Assembly (NCBI GenBank): GCA_900766815.1
Contig: CAAFWV010000050.1
Span: 1-9,178 of the forward strand
DNA length: 9,178 bases
Source: Lachnospiraceae bacterium
GTDB taxonomy: Bacteria; Bacillota; Clostridia; Lachnospirales; Lachnospiraceae
Direction: 5' to 3'
Positions 1 through 7,115 of this stretch are shown here, one piece after another. Both the position numbers and the translations under genes were made by a program. How positions within the stretch are numbered: position 1 is the stretch's first letter; the number at the start of each line of letters is the position of its first letter. Under the pieces are notes generated by a model, which was given only the letters and a program-made list of their open reading frames with translations, did not search any database and was not told the DNA's origin.

Positions 1-1638
1 GTTTAGGGAGAACTTCTCTATAAGGAGCTCAAGAGCGGGCAGCATGCTGTCACGTATGCCCGGCGGCTCGGTTTCGAAGCCGAAGTAGGAGCTGTCGGTA
101 TAGGTGAAGGTGTTCATGGGGTTGCCCTTGTAGACGTTGTTGAGCGCGTCAGGATATATATATCCGTAGGCAGTGCCAAGGTGCGCGTTGAGATACGTTA
201 GCGGTCGACGAGTGCCTATGGTTAGCCATAGCTTGTAAAACAAAGCCCGATGCGACTCATAATATTGGTTGTTGAAGCCACTCTTTAGCACGTCGCTTAT
301 GCGGGGCGAGTAGGTAGTAAGGTAGTCCTCAGGGATAAATGCCTTGAGGAGTGCTTCTTCGTCCGGAGTAAAGGCTTCGGGACTGTAGGTATAGGTGCGT
401 GCCAACTGCTGAATCGGAACCGTCAGCATCTCCTGGTGCTCGCCGTCTGTCGCGCCGGTTGCAAGCTTCAGAATCCTAGTGCCACCAAGCGATAAGACGA
501 TGGACAGCACCATGAGGATGAGGAGGCGCGCGGTGATACGATTTGATGAAGCAGACCGATGCCGCCTGTCAACAACAAATACTATTACGATTATCAGCGC
601 AGTTGCGGTGTATGCATACAGACCGTTGTTCCTAAGCATCATCATAAATGTAGATGATGCAAGGAAGATGACCATGTCGAACATGGATTTTGTAGAGGCA
701 GGCGCTTTTTCGGCGTCTGTTGACCTTATAATGTTGCCCATCGATACGATCGCTACAAGCAGAAAGACCGTGAAGAGACCGTCCTTGGCTGTGCAGACTG
801 CATATAATGGGAATAATGGGAAGATACTGAAGAACAGCACTGTTATGAAGGCATAGCGTTTGGTAACACCCCACATCTGAAGTGAATGTACCACGAAGCT
901 AAGAGCAGCCGACATAACCAGCATCTGGAGTAGTACATATACGGCAATTCCTAAGTTTGCACCGGCGCCGATATATTCGAACAGGTGCACTATGCCGCCC
1001 AGAGCCAGCACATGAAGTAATGGATGGTGCATGGTGAACTGTCTGGATATCACCTCCACATATTCTTCTGTGGCATCGTAAACAAAAGCCCCTGGGTAAA
1101 GTGCGAAGAATACAGGCATCCAAAATAGAAAAATAATGGCCCAGATATAGAAGAAGTTGAAGGGTGTTGATGACTTGAAGGATTTAGGTTCCAAGTTTTT
1201 ACCTGACGCTTTATCCTTCTCGTTCTCATCTCTATCAATCACATCAAGGTCCCTTGGCTTTCTCCATAAGTAAGCCACGAAGGGAGCCATGGCGATTGCC
1301 AGACATAAGGAATTAAAATATATGGAAGGCTTGGCGAAGTCCACACCGTCATAGAATTCATACTCGGCACCAATGTGAAGTGCCGTGGAAAGAAGTGTGC
1401 TGAATATATATGCCTTAATCTTCCATGCCTTATCAACCTTAGCAAAGAGTGGGCACACTATCCTGCCAAGCATCAGCAATAGGATAAAGAGCATAACCGA
1501 CAAAATGCTGTTACTGTATCTAATTCCCGTTGCATCTCCTAACGCCATAACGCCCCGGATACCTACGCAAAAAAGAAACGCGTTTACCCAGGGTGTGAGT
1601 CCATGTGTATATAATTTTTCTATTGTCGGTTTGTTCAT
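1..1638 (-). CDS. DUF6020-like polytopic membrane protein, putative GT-C-type glycosyltransferase (3' end beyond the left edge)
   Basis: The frame opens with ATG at 1638-1636 and stays open for 546 codons to base 1, so the C-terminus is missing. I translated it by hand and saw no stop. The protein is very hydrophobic. Probable membrane segments lie near residues 17-33, 44-62, 73-90, 106-124, 161-181, 227-250, 262-283, 287-302, 321-335, 340-357 and 370-387. A charged loop rich in Asp, Glu and Lys spans about 127-156, and a largely soluble stretch follows from about 395. Motifs that look family-defining are YPGAFVYDA (181-189), HHPLLHV (204-210), KDGLF (285-289) and RNNG (336-339). This pattern resembles DUF6020 proteins of Firmicute surface-glycan loci, which are thought to be membrane glycosyltransferases using a lipid-linked sugar outside the membrane. 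The start follows the GNAT stop by one base (TAA-G-ATG) with only a weak ribosome site, which suggests translational coupling. Family membership is from memory; a polymerase role is the main alternative. Confidence 0.85.
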   Translation of the reverse strand, partial: MNKPTIEKLYTHGLTPWVNAFLFCVGIRGVMALGDATGIRYSNSILSVMLFILLLMLGRIVCPLFAKVDKAWKIKAYIFSTLLSTALHIGAEYEFYDGVDFAKPSIYFNSLCLAIAMAPFVAYLWRKPRDLDVIDRDENEKDKASGKNLEPKSFKSSTPFNFFYIWAIIFLFWMPVFFALYPGAFVYDATEEYVEVISRQFTMHHPLLHVLALGGIVHLFEYIGAGANLGIAVYVLLQMLVMSAALSFVVHSLQMWGVTKRYAFITVLFFSIFPLFPLYAVCTAKDGLFTVFLLVAIVSMGNIIRSTDAEKAPASTKSMFDMVIFLASSTFMMMLRNNGLYAYTATALIIVIVFVVDRRHRSASSNRITARLLILMVLSIVLSLGGTRILKLATGATDGEHQEMLTVPIQQLARTYTYSPEAFTPDEEALLKAFIPEDYLTTYSPRISDVLKSGFNNQYYESHRALFYKLWLTIGTRRPLTYLNAHLGTAYGYIYPDALNNVYKGNPMNTFTYTDSSYFGFETEPPGIRDSMLPALELLIEKFSLN

Positions 1639-1639
1639 C

Positions 1640-2140
1640 TTATAGCTCAATACTCATCATCACCATATTTACTCTCGTACCGTCTGAGCACTCAACGTCC
1701 GGAATGGTGGAATCGATTGTAAAGCCCGCATGCAGGAAGCAGTTTATGGAAGCATTGTTGCCCGCTATTGCTCTGGCGATTATATGCTTAAGTCCGAGCT
1801 CACTTACGGCCTTATCAAGAGTAAGTCTGAGCGCTTCTGTACCTATACCGCGCCCGCGAACATCCTCACCGATGAAGACACCGTATTCGGCACTTAGCTT
1901 CTTTCGGTCAATATCTCGGAAATATGTCGAGCCTACAGGTCTGCCGTCCACCTCAATGATGTACTGCACCACCTCACCGTTCTTAATCTTCGTGTCCATC
2001 CACTTAAGGTGAGTCTCGGCGGTGAACTCCTCTCTATAGAAGAAATTACACCTGACCGCCTCACTATTTCGCCACCTGACGATCAGATCGGTATCCTCAT
2101 ATCTAATATTTCTAAGTGATATACTTGCTTTATCTATCAT
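1640..2140 (-). CDS. GNAT-family N-acetyltransferase, possibly acetylating a 4-amino sugar nucleotide
   Basis: This 166-residue protein is a single GNAT domain of the usual length. The N-terminal strand-helix (SISLRNIRYEDTDLIVRWRN, residues 6-25) is typical of RimJ/RimL- and PseH-like members. The acetyl-CoA loop is R95-G-R-G-I-G100, followed by TEAL, and the family's late N-x-S and GF elements appear at N129/S131 and G139-F140. The start is the ATG at 2140-2138, which shares one base with the TGA of the upstream glycosyltransferase (TGATG). An in-frame TTG one codon earlier is less likely. A possible ribosome site, GAGGGTG, lies about 10 bases upstream. Because a WecE-type aminotransferase sits in the same operon, the enzyme may acetylate the 4-amino group of dTDP-Fuc4N, the step done by WecD in enterobacteria; PseH and related enzymes act on similar substrates. 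That substrate is inference. Acetylation of a protein or another sugar cannot be excluded. Confidence 0.9.
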   Translation of the reverse strand: MIDKASISLRNIRYEDTDLIVRWRNSEAVRCNFFYREEFTAETHLKWMDTKIKNGEVVQYIIEVDGRPVGSTYFRDIDRKKLSAEYGVFIGEDVRGRGIGTEALRLTLDKAVSELGLKHIIARAIAGNNASINCFLHAGFTIDSTIPDVECSDGTRVNMVMMSIEL

Positions 2141-3090
2141 CAACTACAAGCACCCTCGTTATTAGTAGACTCACCAAACGTCTTATCCCTTATTACATAC
2201 TGAGGGGCGTGGTTGGCCCCGATATACATCCTTCCGATATATTCCCCGACAAGTCCAAGCATCAGCATGATCATACCGCCTATAAACATGAGTGCTGACA
2301 TTAACGAAGCATATCCTAAGGGTGCCGTACCGACCACAAAATGCCTGATTATGGTATATATTCCATACAGAAAACCAATAATTGCGAATATGCATCCACA
2401 GTAGGTAGATACACGAAGCGGTGTTACGCTAAAGGCTGTAAACCCATTCATCCACAATGTCAGTAGCTTACCAAACGAATATCCAGATTCGCCTACTTCC
2501 CTGTCGCGATGGTTCACATCCACATTGGTTATACGCTTCGTCGTACGAAGCACAAGTCCCTGCAGATATGGATAATTCTTATCATATTTTAGTATCTCGT
2601 CTACAACGAATCTGCGTGCAGCGAAATAACTGCTGACATACAGATCCTTAGGTTTTCCAAGCATAAACTGGAGCATCTTCTCATTAACGAAGCTGCCGAA
2701 ATTCCTGAATAATGAATGTCTCTTATGTAAGTAACGAGCATATACTACATCAGAGCCTGAATCTATGGCTGCGAGAAGCTTGCCCACCTCACAGGCAGGA
2801 GTCTGGCCATCATCATCCAGGCAGACTACCACATCTCCCGAAGCATAAGACAGACCTGCCATTATTGCGGCATGCTGACCGAAGTTCCTAGCAAGATTAA
2901 TCCCCTTCACGTGTCCGTCCGCATGCGCAAGCTCGCATATAACATCATAGGTATTATCCGGTGAGCAATCATTCACCAAGATCACCTCATATTCACCGTC
3001 AGTCATTGTAGTTTCAATCTCCTGAACTACCTTACCAATCGTCTGTGAACTTCTGTAACATGGAATCACAAAACTAATCATAATCCTCAC
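2140..3090 (-). CDS. Family 2 glycosyltransferase, GtrB/ArnC/DPM1-like, with two C-terminal membrane segments
   Basis: The protein has 316 residues, usual for polyprenyl-phosphate glycosyltransferases. The N-terminal GT-A domain begins MISFVIPCYRSS and carries the nucleotide-binding segment VNDCSPDNT (39-47, D41) and a metal-binding acidic cluster DDDGQ (92-96), where many relatives have DxDLQ. The stretch REVGESGYSFGKL (197-209) is the usual region before the membrane part. Two membrane hairpins lie near 230-252 and 260-284. The expected reaction is transfer of a nucleotide sugar to polyprenyl phosphate at the cytoplasmic face, giving a lipid-linked donor for an extracytoplasmic enzyme. The large membrane protein encoded immediately upstream, with no gap (TGA then GTG), is the natural candidate partner, as in Gtr or CsbB/YfhO-type systems. 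The start is uncertain: GTG at 3090, or ATG at 3081, which gives the common family start MISFVIP but has GAGG only 3 bases away. The sugar cannot be read from the sequence. Confidence 0.93.
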   Translation of the reverse strand: MRIMISFVIPCYRSSQTIGKVVQEIETTMTDGEYEVILVNDCSPDNTYDVICELAHADGHVKGINLARNFGQHAAIMAGLSYASGDVVVCLDDDGQTPACEVGKLLAAIDSGSDVVYARYLHKRHSLFRNFGSFVNEKMLQFMLGKPKDLYVSSYFAARRFVVDEILKYDKNYPYLQGLVLRTTKRITNVDVNHRDREVGESGYSFGKLLTLWMNGFTAFSVTPLRVSTYCGCIFAIIGFLYGIYTIIRHFVVGTAPLGYASLMSALMFIGGMIMLMLGLVGEYIGRMYIGANHAPQYVIRDKTFGESTNNEGACS

Positions 3091-4749
3091 TCATCGCGCA
3101 ATCTCGCTGTAGTTCCAGCGATTCCTGTCATACACTACGAAAACCCGTGCAGCATCAGGGTGCGCCAACTCATAATCTTTTTCCTTCTTAGCATCAAGCG
3201 GACTTCCTGCCATCCAACCTCCTGCAAGCATCTGATTGCTCTTGTCAGCCTGCGGCGCAAACACCTTCTCTGTGAAATCTACCGTACTGTAGACATCGAT
3301 CAGGTAGTAGCCCTCAGTAGTCGTTGTGTGCTCACACAGTTTCTCATATGAAGCATTTACTTCCTCGCGCTCACGCATCTGCCAATCCGTTTCGCTCCAC
3401 TCTGTCTTTAAGTTTACCACACATAGCACCAGTATCAATATTAAAGTCAGATACACCAATCCCTTATCAAGACGGCCTATCTTGGTCTGACACATCATGG
3501 TAAGCAGAATCGCAGCCTCAATAAAGAACATCGGATGCGACAGTCTCTCAACCGGTCTGCCTGAATAATAGAAATATATCCACGGCACACTTCTACACAG
3601 GAAAACAACCACCAACCCGACTAACGTATCTCCTCTCCGGGATAATATAGATAGAATAACAAGTGCTATGAACAACAATGTAACTATTAATCTAAGCGGC
3701 ATATACATGGGATCCGCAGTGAAATCAACTAAAGACCTTATATATTGTCCTATTGAAGTCTTAATTCCAACATTAGCTCTTGTATATGGATCGCCATTAG
3801 CATCCTTCGCTTCTCCGCTTTTAATATATGAAGCAATCTTTTCAAGCGTATCGGATGTTATATTTTCATCCAGGGCGTAATTGTAATCGACTAATAGCTG
3901 CCACTGCTCCCTTGTGATACCCTCAGATTCATAGAAGTCCTCATTTGTATCATACTCAGGTATGCCGGTGAAATCATACACCTCGGTCCTGGCATCAAAG
4001 AGTCTCCTGTATTCCCTCCATTCGCTTCCACTATAGGCGATGGTATCTATAAGAAAGGTAAAGGCCACGCCTGCTAGAATAACTATTGCTATTTCTGATA
4101 AATATCGCAACGCCTTCTTGGATAAATCAAATATAAATTTAATTAACACCACAGCTGCCATGTAGGGGCACATAAGCAAAAACATCTCGCTTCTAATATT
4201 GAAGGAGATGATGCAAAGCACAATCGGAACAATATTATCTCGCAGTCTCAGGTTATTATCGGTTAGAACCCATATGCACGCAGCAGTAGCAAGCATAGCG
4301 CTGACTACTGTGTAGGTAATATTGGTTATTTCATCCAGATAGATGCCTAAGATGAGTACAACTGCGAATACCGACATTGCAAGCTTTATCCAAATATTCA
4401 GGGTATAACATAACAATCGATATACTATGATAGACACACTTGTAGCAAGCCCTCCCATCAGCATGATGCCATACCACGGCACTGTGGGTATCAATCTGTA
4501 CAGACCTGCAATAAGCACACTTATCGGATACATCATCTGGTTATTATATCCACTGGGAGTACCTGTGTATGCTCCGGATAGGATATCCTTGATCAGGACA
4601 TCATCATTGAGGTCATAGAAGAAATCAAACCCCACAGCAACTATTCCCCATGTAATCAGAGCAATACATAACGCCAACAGGATATTTACCAGACTAGTTC
4701 TGTTTATGTATTCAGATTTATTTGTTTTGTCTTCATATGTATATGTCAT
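3091..4749 (-). CDS. Polytopic membrane protein, putative GT-C-fold glycosyltransferase
   Basis: This 552-residue protein has about twelve hydrophobic segments, roughly at 21-43, 72-90, 93-114, 120-137, 145-162, 172-184, 188-207, 217-238, 351-369, 376-395, 405-421 and 428-446. After the first segment comes an acidic loop with N48-D-D50 and then SGAYTGTP (58-65). Acidic residues in the first external loop are a hallmark of GT-C glycosyltransferases that take polyprenyl-phosphate sugars as donors. A soluble insert spans about 239-350, and a hydrophilic tail of about 105 residues (447-552) follows the last segment. GRPVERLSHP (397-406) is another likely conserved patch. The next gene encodes a GtrB-like enzyme with no gap, so the two may make and use the same lipid-linked sugar. 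The ATG lies 20 bases after the aminotransferase stop and lacks a clear Shine-Dalgarno. A Wzy-type polymerase is the main alternative; I cannot name the family. Confidence 0.88.
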   Translation of the reverse strand: MTYTYEDKTNKSEYINRTSLVNILLALCIALITWGIVAVGFDFFYDLNDDVLIKDILSGAYTGTPSGYNNQMMYPISVLIAGLYRLIPTVPWYGIMLMGGLATSVSIIVYRLLCYTLNIWIKLAMSVFAVVLILGIYLDEITNITYTVVSAMLATAACIWVLTDNNLRLRDNIVPIVLCIISFNIRSEMFLLMCPYMAAVVLIKFIFDLSKKALRYLSEIAIVILAGVAFTFLIDTIAYSGSEWREYRRLFDARTEVYDFTGIPEYDTNEDFYESEGITREQWQLLVDYNYALDENITSDTLEKIASYIKSGEAKDANGDPYTRANVGIKTSIGQYIRSLVDFTADPMYMPLRLIVTLLFIALVILSILSRRGDTLVGLVVVFLCRSVPWIYFYYSGRPVERLSHPMFFIEAAILLTMMCQTKIGRLDKGLVYLTLILILVLCVVNLKTEWSETDWQMREREEVNASYEKLCEHTTTTEGYYLIDVYSTVDFTEKVFAPQADKSNQMLAGGWMAGSPLDAKKEKDYELAHPDAARVFVVYDRNRWNYSEIAR

Positions 4750-4769
4750 TATGTCAGTCGCTTACGCTA

Positions 4770-5903
4770 TTACCCTTCGAAGTACTCATGGACACATTCG
4801 CAGATGTAGTTCACGTCATCCTCAGTTAGGGCGTAGTACATTGGGAGGCGAACCAGGCGGTCGCTTTCTCTGGTTGTGAAGTTGTCCTCACCATGGAATC
4901 TTCCGTACTTGAGACCCGCAGGGGCTGTATGAAGAGGGACGTAGTGGAATACAGTCAGCACGTCCTTGGATTTCATGAAGTTTATGAAGTCACTCCTTTG
5001 CTCGAGGTCTCGCGCCTTAATATAATACATATGCGCGTTGTGTGTGCAGTAATCCGGGACAAATGGCTGCTCAATCAGCCCCTTGTCTGCCAGGTCACGT
5101 AACAGCGCGTCATACTGGTTCCATCTGTCCATCCTGGCCTTTGTTATCTCGTCAGCCAGTTCAAGTTGAGCCCACAGATAGGCCGCGTTCATGTCGCTGG
5201 GAAGATAAGACGAGCCGTAGTTTACCCATCTGTACTTATCCACCTGACCTCTGAAGAACTTGCTTCTGTCAGTACCCTTTTCTCTGAATATCTCAGCATC
5301 TTCAATGAACCTCGAGTCCTTCATGAGCAGCGCACCACCCTCACCCATAGAGAAATTCTTGGTTTCATGGAAGGAAAAGCAGCCCATATCACCGATAGCG
5401 CCAAGGGCCTGTCCCTTATAAGTTGACATGATGCCCTGCGCCGCATCCTCGATAACCATGAGATTATGTCGTCTTGCTATATCCATGATAACATCCATCT
5501 CACAGCCAACACCTGCATAGTGTACCGGTACTATCGCCTTGGTTCGCTCAGTTATCGCATCCTCAATCAATGTCTCATCTATATTCATTGTGTCCGGTCT
5601 GATGTCCACGAACACCGGTGTAGCTCCCCTTAGCACAAACGCATCTGCGGTCGAGACAAAGGTATACGACGGCATAATGACCTCATCGCCGGGTCTTATA
5701 TCTGCAAGGAGTGCTGCAAGCTCTGTTGCATGAGTGCACGAGGTCGTAAGCAGAGCCTTCTCGCAGCCCGTCTTATCCTCTATCCACTTGTTGCACTTGG
5801 CCGTGAACTGTCCGTCACCACAGATTTTCTGAGCGTCCACAGCCTGCTTAATATATATCATCTCCCTGCCGGTAAACGGCGGTACATTGAAGTTAATCCT
5901 CAT
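4770..5903 (-). CDS. rffA: WecE/RffA-type dTDP-4-amino-4,6-dideoxygalactose transaminase
   Basis: The 377-residue protein is a DegT/DnrJ/EryC1-family, PLP-dependent sugar aminotransferase with the length of Escherichia coli WecE/RffA (about 376). From memory it resembles that protein along its whole length: CGDGQFT (28-34), GDEVIMPSYTFVST (72-85), FVDIRPDTMNIDETLIE (98-114), VPVHYAGVGCEMD (125-137), EDAAQG (152-157), FHETKNF (178-184) and REKGTDRSKFFRGQVDKY (207-224). K182 should form the Schiff base with PLP and D153 should contact the pyridine nitrogen. The expected reaction is glutamate-dependent amination of dTDP-4-keto-6-deoxy-D-glucose to dTDP-4-amino-4,6-dideoxy-D-galactose (Fuc4N). 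Such strong similarity supports substrate assignment better than family membership alone, but a related 4-amino-6-deoxy sugar stays possible. The ATG has a good ribosome site (AAGGTG, 7 bases upstream) that overlaps the acyltransferase stop. RmlA/RmlB, needed for the substrate, are not in the window. Confidence 0.96.
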   Translation of the reverse strand: MRINFNVPPFTGREMIYIKQAVDAQKICGDGQFTAKCNKWIEDKTGCEKALLTTSCTHATELAALLADIRPGDEVIMPSYTFVSTADAFVLRGATPVFVDIRPDTMNIDETLIEDAITERTKAIVPVHYAGVGCEMDVIMDIARRHNLMVIEDAAQGIMSTYKGQALGAIGDMGCFSFHETKNFSMGEGGALLMKDSRFIEDAEIFREKGTDRSKFFRGQVDKYRWVNYGSSYLPSDMNAAYLWAQLELADEITKARMDRWNQYDALLRDLADKGLIEQPFVPDYCTHNAHMYYIKARDLEQRSDFINFMKSKDVLTVFHYVPLHTAPAGLKYGRFHGEDNFTTRESDRLVRLPMYYALTEDDVNYICECVHEYFEG

Positions 5904-5907
5904 GATC

Positions 5908-5915
5908 TTTCACCT
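5908..5915 (-). promoter_or_regulatory. Ribosome binding site of the aminotransferase gene
   Basis: Minus-strand AAGGTG overlaps the last bases of the acyltransferase TAA and stands about 7 bases before the aminotransferase ATG. It is the clearest Shine-Dalgarno of the six-gene run and supports translation from 5903. Confidence 0.65.
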
Positions 5916-7009
5916 TAAATAGTATGTGTTTTCTTCTTGATGAACATATTGAATATGCCTGCCCTCACTCTGTCAATAACCGTTCCCACCAGGAAAAGTA
6001 CGAGAATTGAGATAATGAGAAACAGAAGCTTAAGAGCCACATTATTGAGCCTGTCCACACCCAGCCACGAAGCCCATCTGCTTCTAACAAGCAGGTTCTC
6101 ATGTAACAGATATATCCCGAAGGTCGAAGAAGAAAACAGAAGAATAATCTTCCCAGTCTTCTCATTAATAGTATCTGTTTTCAATTCAATAAATGCTGTA
6201 AATAAAGCTACTGATGCCAGCAACACCATGATGTGGTTATTGGCACACAGCATATCCAACATATATTCCAGTTTTCCTGTTTTGTTAACAATAACACCTA
6301 GTATCAATTCAGATACAAATATCAATATGCTGGTCAGAATGTATGTCAGCACTCGTAACGTAATGGAAGCCTGTATACCGAAGCGTCGAATATATCCTGC
6401 GATCATAAACAGTACTATGAACCACAATACGTCGTTACCGTATTTATCCCAGGGAATGAGATACGGGTTGATCGATTTGAGCACACTAAAGAGGACGACG
6501 AGCCCTGCGATTACGCCGCGAAGAAGCTCCCTGTTAAGTGAGCGAACGGCAATCGCCAAAACCGGAGATAGGATATACATCATGACGTAGGCAGTCGCAA
6601 ACCAATAGTGCTCATACTCGATTGGTAGCAGGAGCTGTTGCCAGTCTCCGAGGCTTAATCTTCCAAGGTCGACGATGCCCAGAGCGCCAAGTGTCAGCGG
6701 AACAAGGACTGAATAGAGCCATACCGTGAGGTATAGGCTAAATACCTTGTCGATGCGCCAGCGGCTGTCTGCAAGGAAGTAACCCGATATCAGTACGTAA
6801 ATATTGACGGCACCAACCGAAAATGCGTATATCAGCCACAATAGCATGTTGGATAGGCTTAAGTCTTCCGATAACTTCGGCACATTAAGCCCCTTCGTCA
6901 TGTAGTGCATGGTGATAATCATGCACATGGCAATGATCCTAAGTATCTCAAAATTCAGTTGTCGTTTATTCTCGCCTGTGGTTGGCGGGGTCGTTGTATT
7001 TGTTGACAT
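5915..7009 (-). CDS. Integral-membrane acyltransferase (acyltransferase family 3, OafA/WecH-like)
   Basis: This 364-residue protein has about ten membrane segments and the marks of the acyltransferase-3 family. These are NFEILRIIAMCMIITMHY at 19-36, with R24 and the family's conserved H35 in the first segment, YWFATAYVMMYILSPVL (135-151), and GIYLLHEN near 298-305. Members move an acyl group, most often acetyl or succinyl, onto a sugar hydroxyl of a surface glycan at or across the membrane. Here the likely role is O-acylation of the polysaccharide made by this locus; the acyl group and the sugar position are unknown. Before the first segment there is a short Thr/Pro-rich polar stretch (residues 2-16), and the C-terminus is basic (KKK). 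The start is the first ATG after an in-frame stop; the ribosome site (AAGTGA, 7 bases upstream) is only partial. The gene follows a 106-base gap and ends 11 bases before the aminotransferase start. Confidence 0.93.
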   Translation of the reverse strand: MSTNTTTPPTTGENKRQLNFEILRIIAMCMIITMHYMTKGLNVPKLSEDLSLSNMLLWLIYAFSVGAVNIYVLISGYFLADSRWRIDKVFSLYLTVWLYSVLVPLTLGALGIVDLGRLSLGDWQQLLLPIEYEHYWFATAYVMMYILSPVLAIAVRSLNRELLRGVIAGLVVLFSVLKSINPYLIPWDKYGNDVLWFIVLFMIAGYIRRFGIQASITLRVLTYILTSILIFVSELILGVIVNKTGKLEYMLDMLCANNHIMVLLASVALFTAFIELKTDTINEKTGKIILLFSSSTFGIYLLHENLLVRSRWASWLGVDRLNNVALKLLFLIISILVLFLVGTVIDRVRAGIFNMFIKKKTHTI

Positions 7010-7115
7010 TATATGTTCACTTTTATCAAAAGCTATCTAATAGATTATACAATAAACCGTTATCATTACTGTAATAAGTCCTTTCAGGCGACGACTGGAA
7101 GCAATGCGGTTGTGG
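7010..7115 (-). other. Gap between flippase and acyltransferase genes; likely composition boundary
   Basis: This is the only sizeable gap inside the gene cluster. I see no stem followed by a U-run that would end transcription after the flippase gene. A good -10-like sequence lies near its downstream end and is listed separately. Base composition changes across the gap, from AT-rich in the flippase to near-balanced in the following genes, so this may be an old recombination junction. Confidence 0.5.
7044..7074 (-). promoter_or_regulatory. Possible promoter before the acyltransferase gene (-10 TATAAT, poor -35)
   Basis: On the minus strand a perfect TATAAT lies at 7049-7044, about 35 bases before the acyltransferase ATG, which would give a leader of roughly 28 bases. 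No good -35 is found at 16-18 bases; TTACAG at 7074-7069 is 19 bases away and matches poorly. In AT-rich DNA a lone TATAAT is weak evidence. If real, it would let the six downstream genes be expressed independently of the flippase. Confidence 0.3.

Noticed and set aside
479..856. Plus-strand open frame of 125 codons
   Set aside because: It is antisense to the partial DUF6020-like gene, which is open without interruption across this stretch and has clear membrane segments.
632..1445. Several short minus-strand open frames that could suggest a broken gene
   Set aside because: They are in other frames. The true frame from 1638 runs unbroken to the left edge, so there is no frameshift or pseudogene here.
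1605..2012. Plus-strand open frame of 135 codons
   Set aside because: It is antisense to the GNAT acetyltransferase, which has an intact acetyl-CoA motif.
5937..6590. Plus-strand open frame of 217 codons
   Set aside because: It lies wholly opposite the membrane acyltransferase, has no recognisable domain and follows the complement of a hydrophobic protein; the minus-strand gene explains this DNA.
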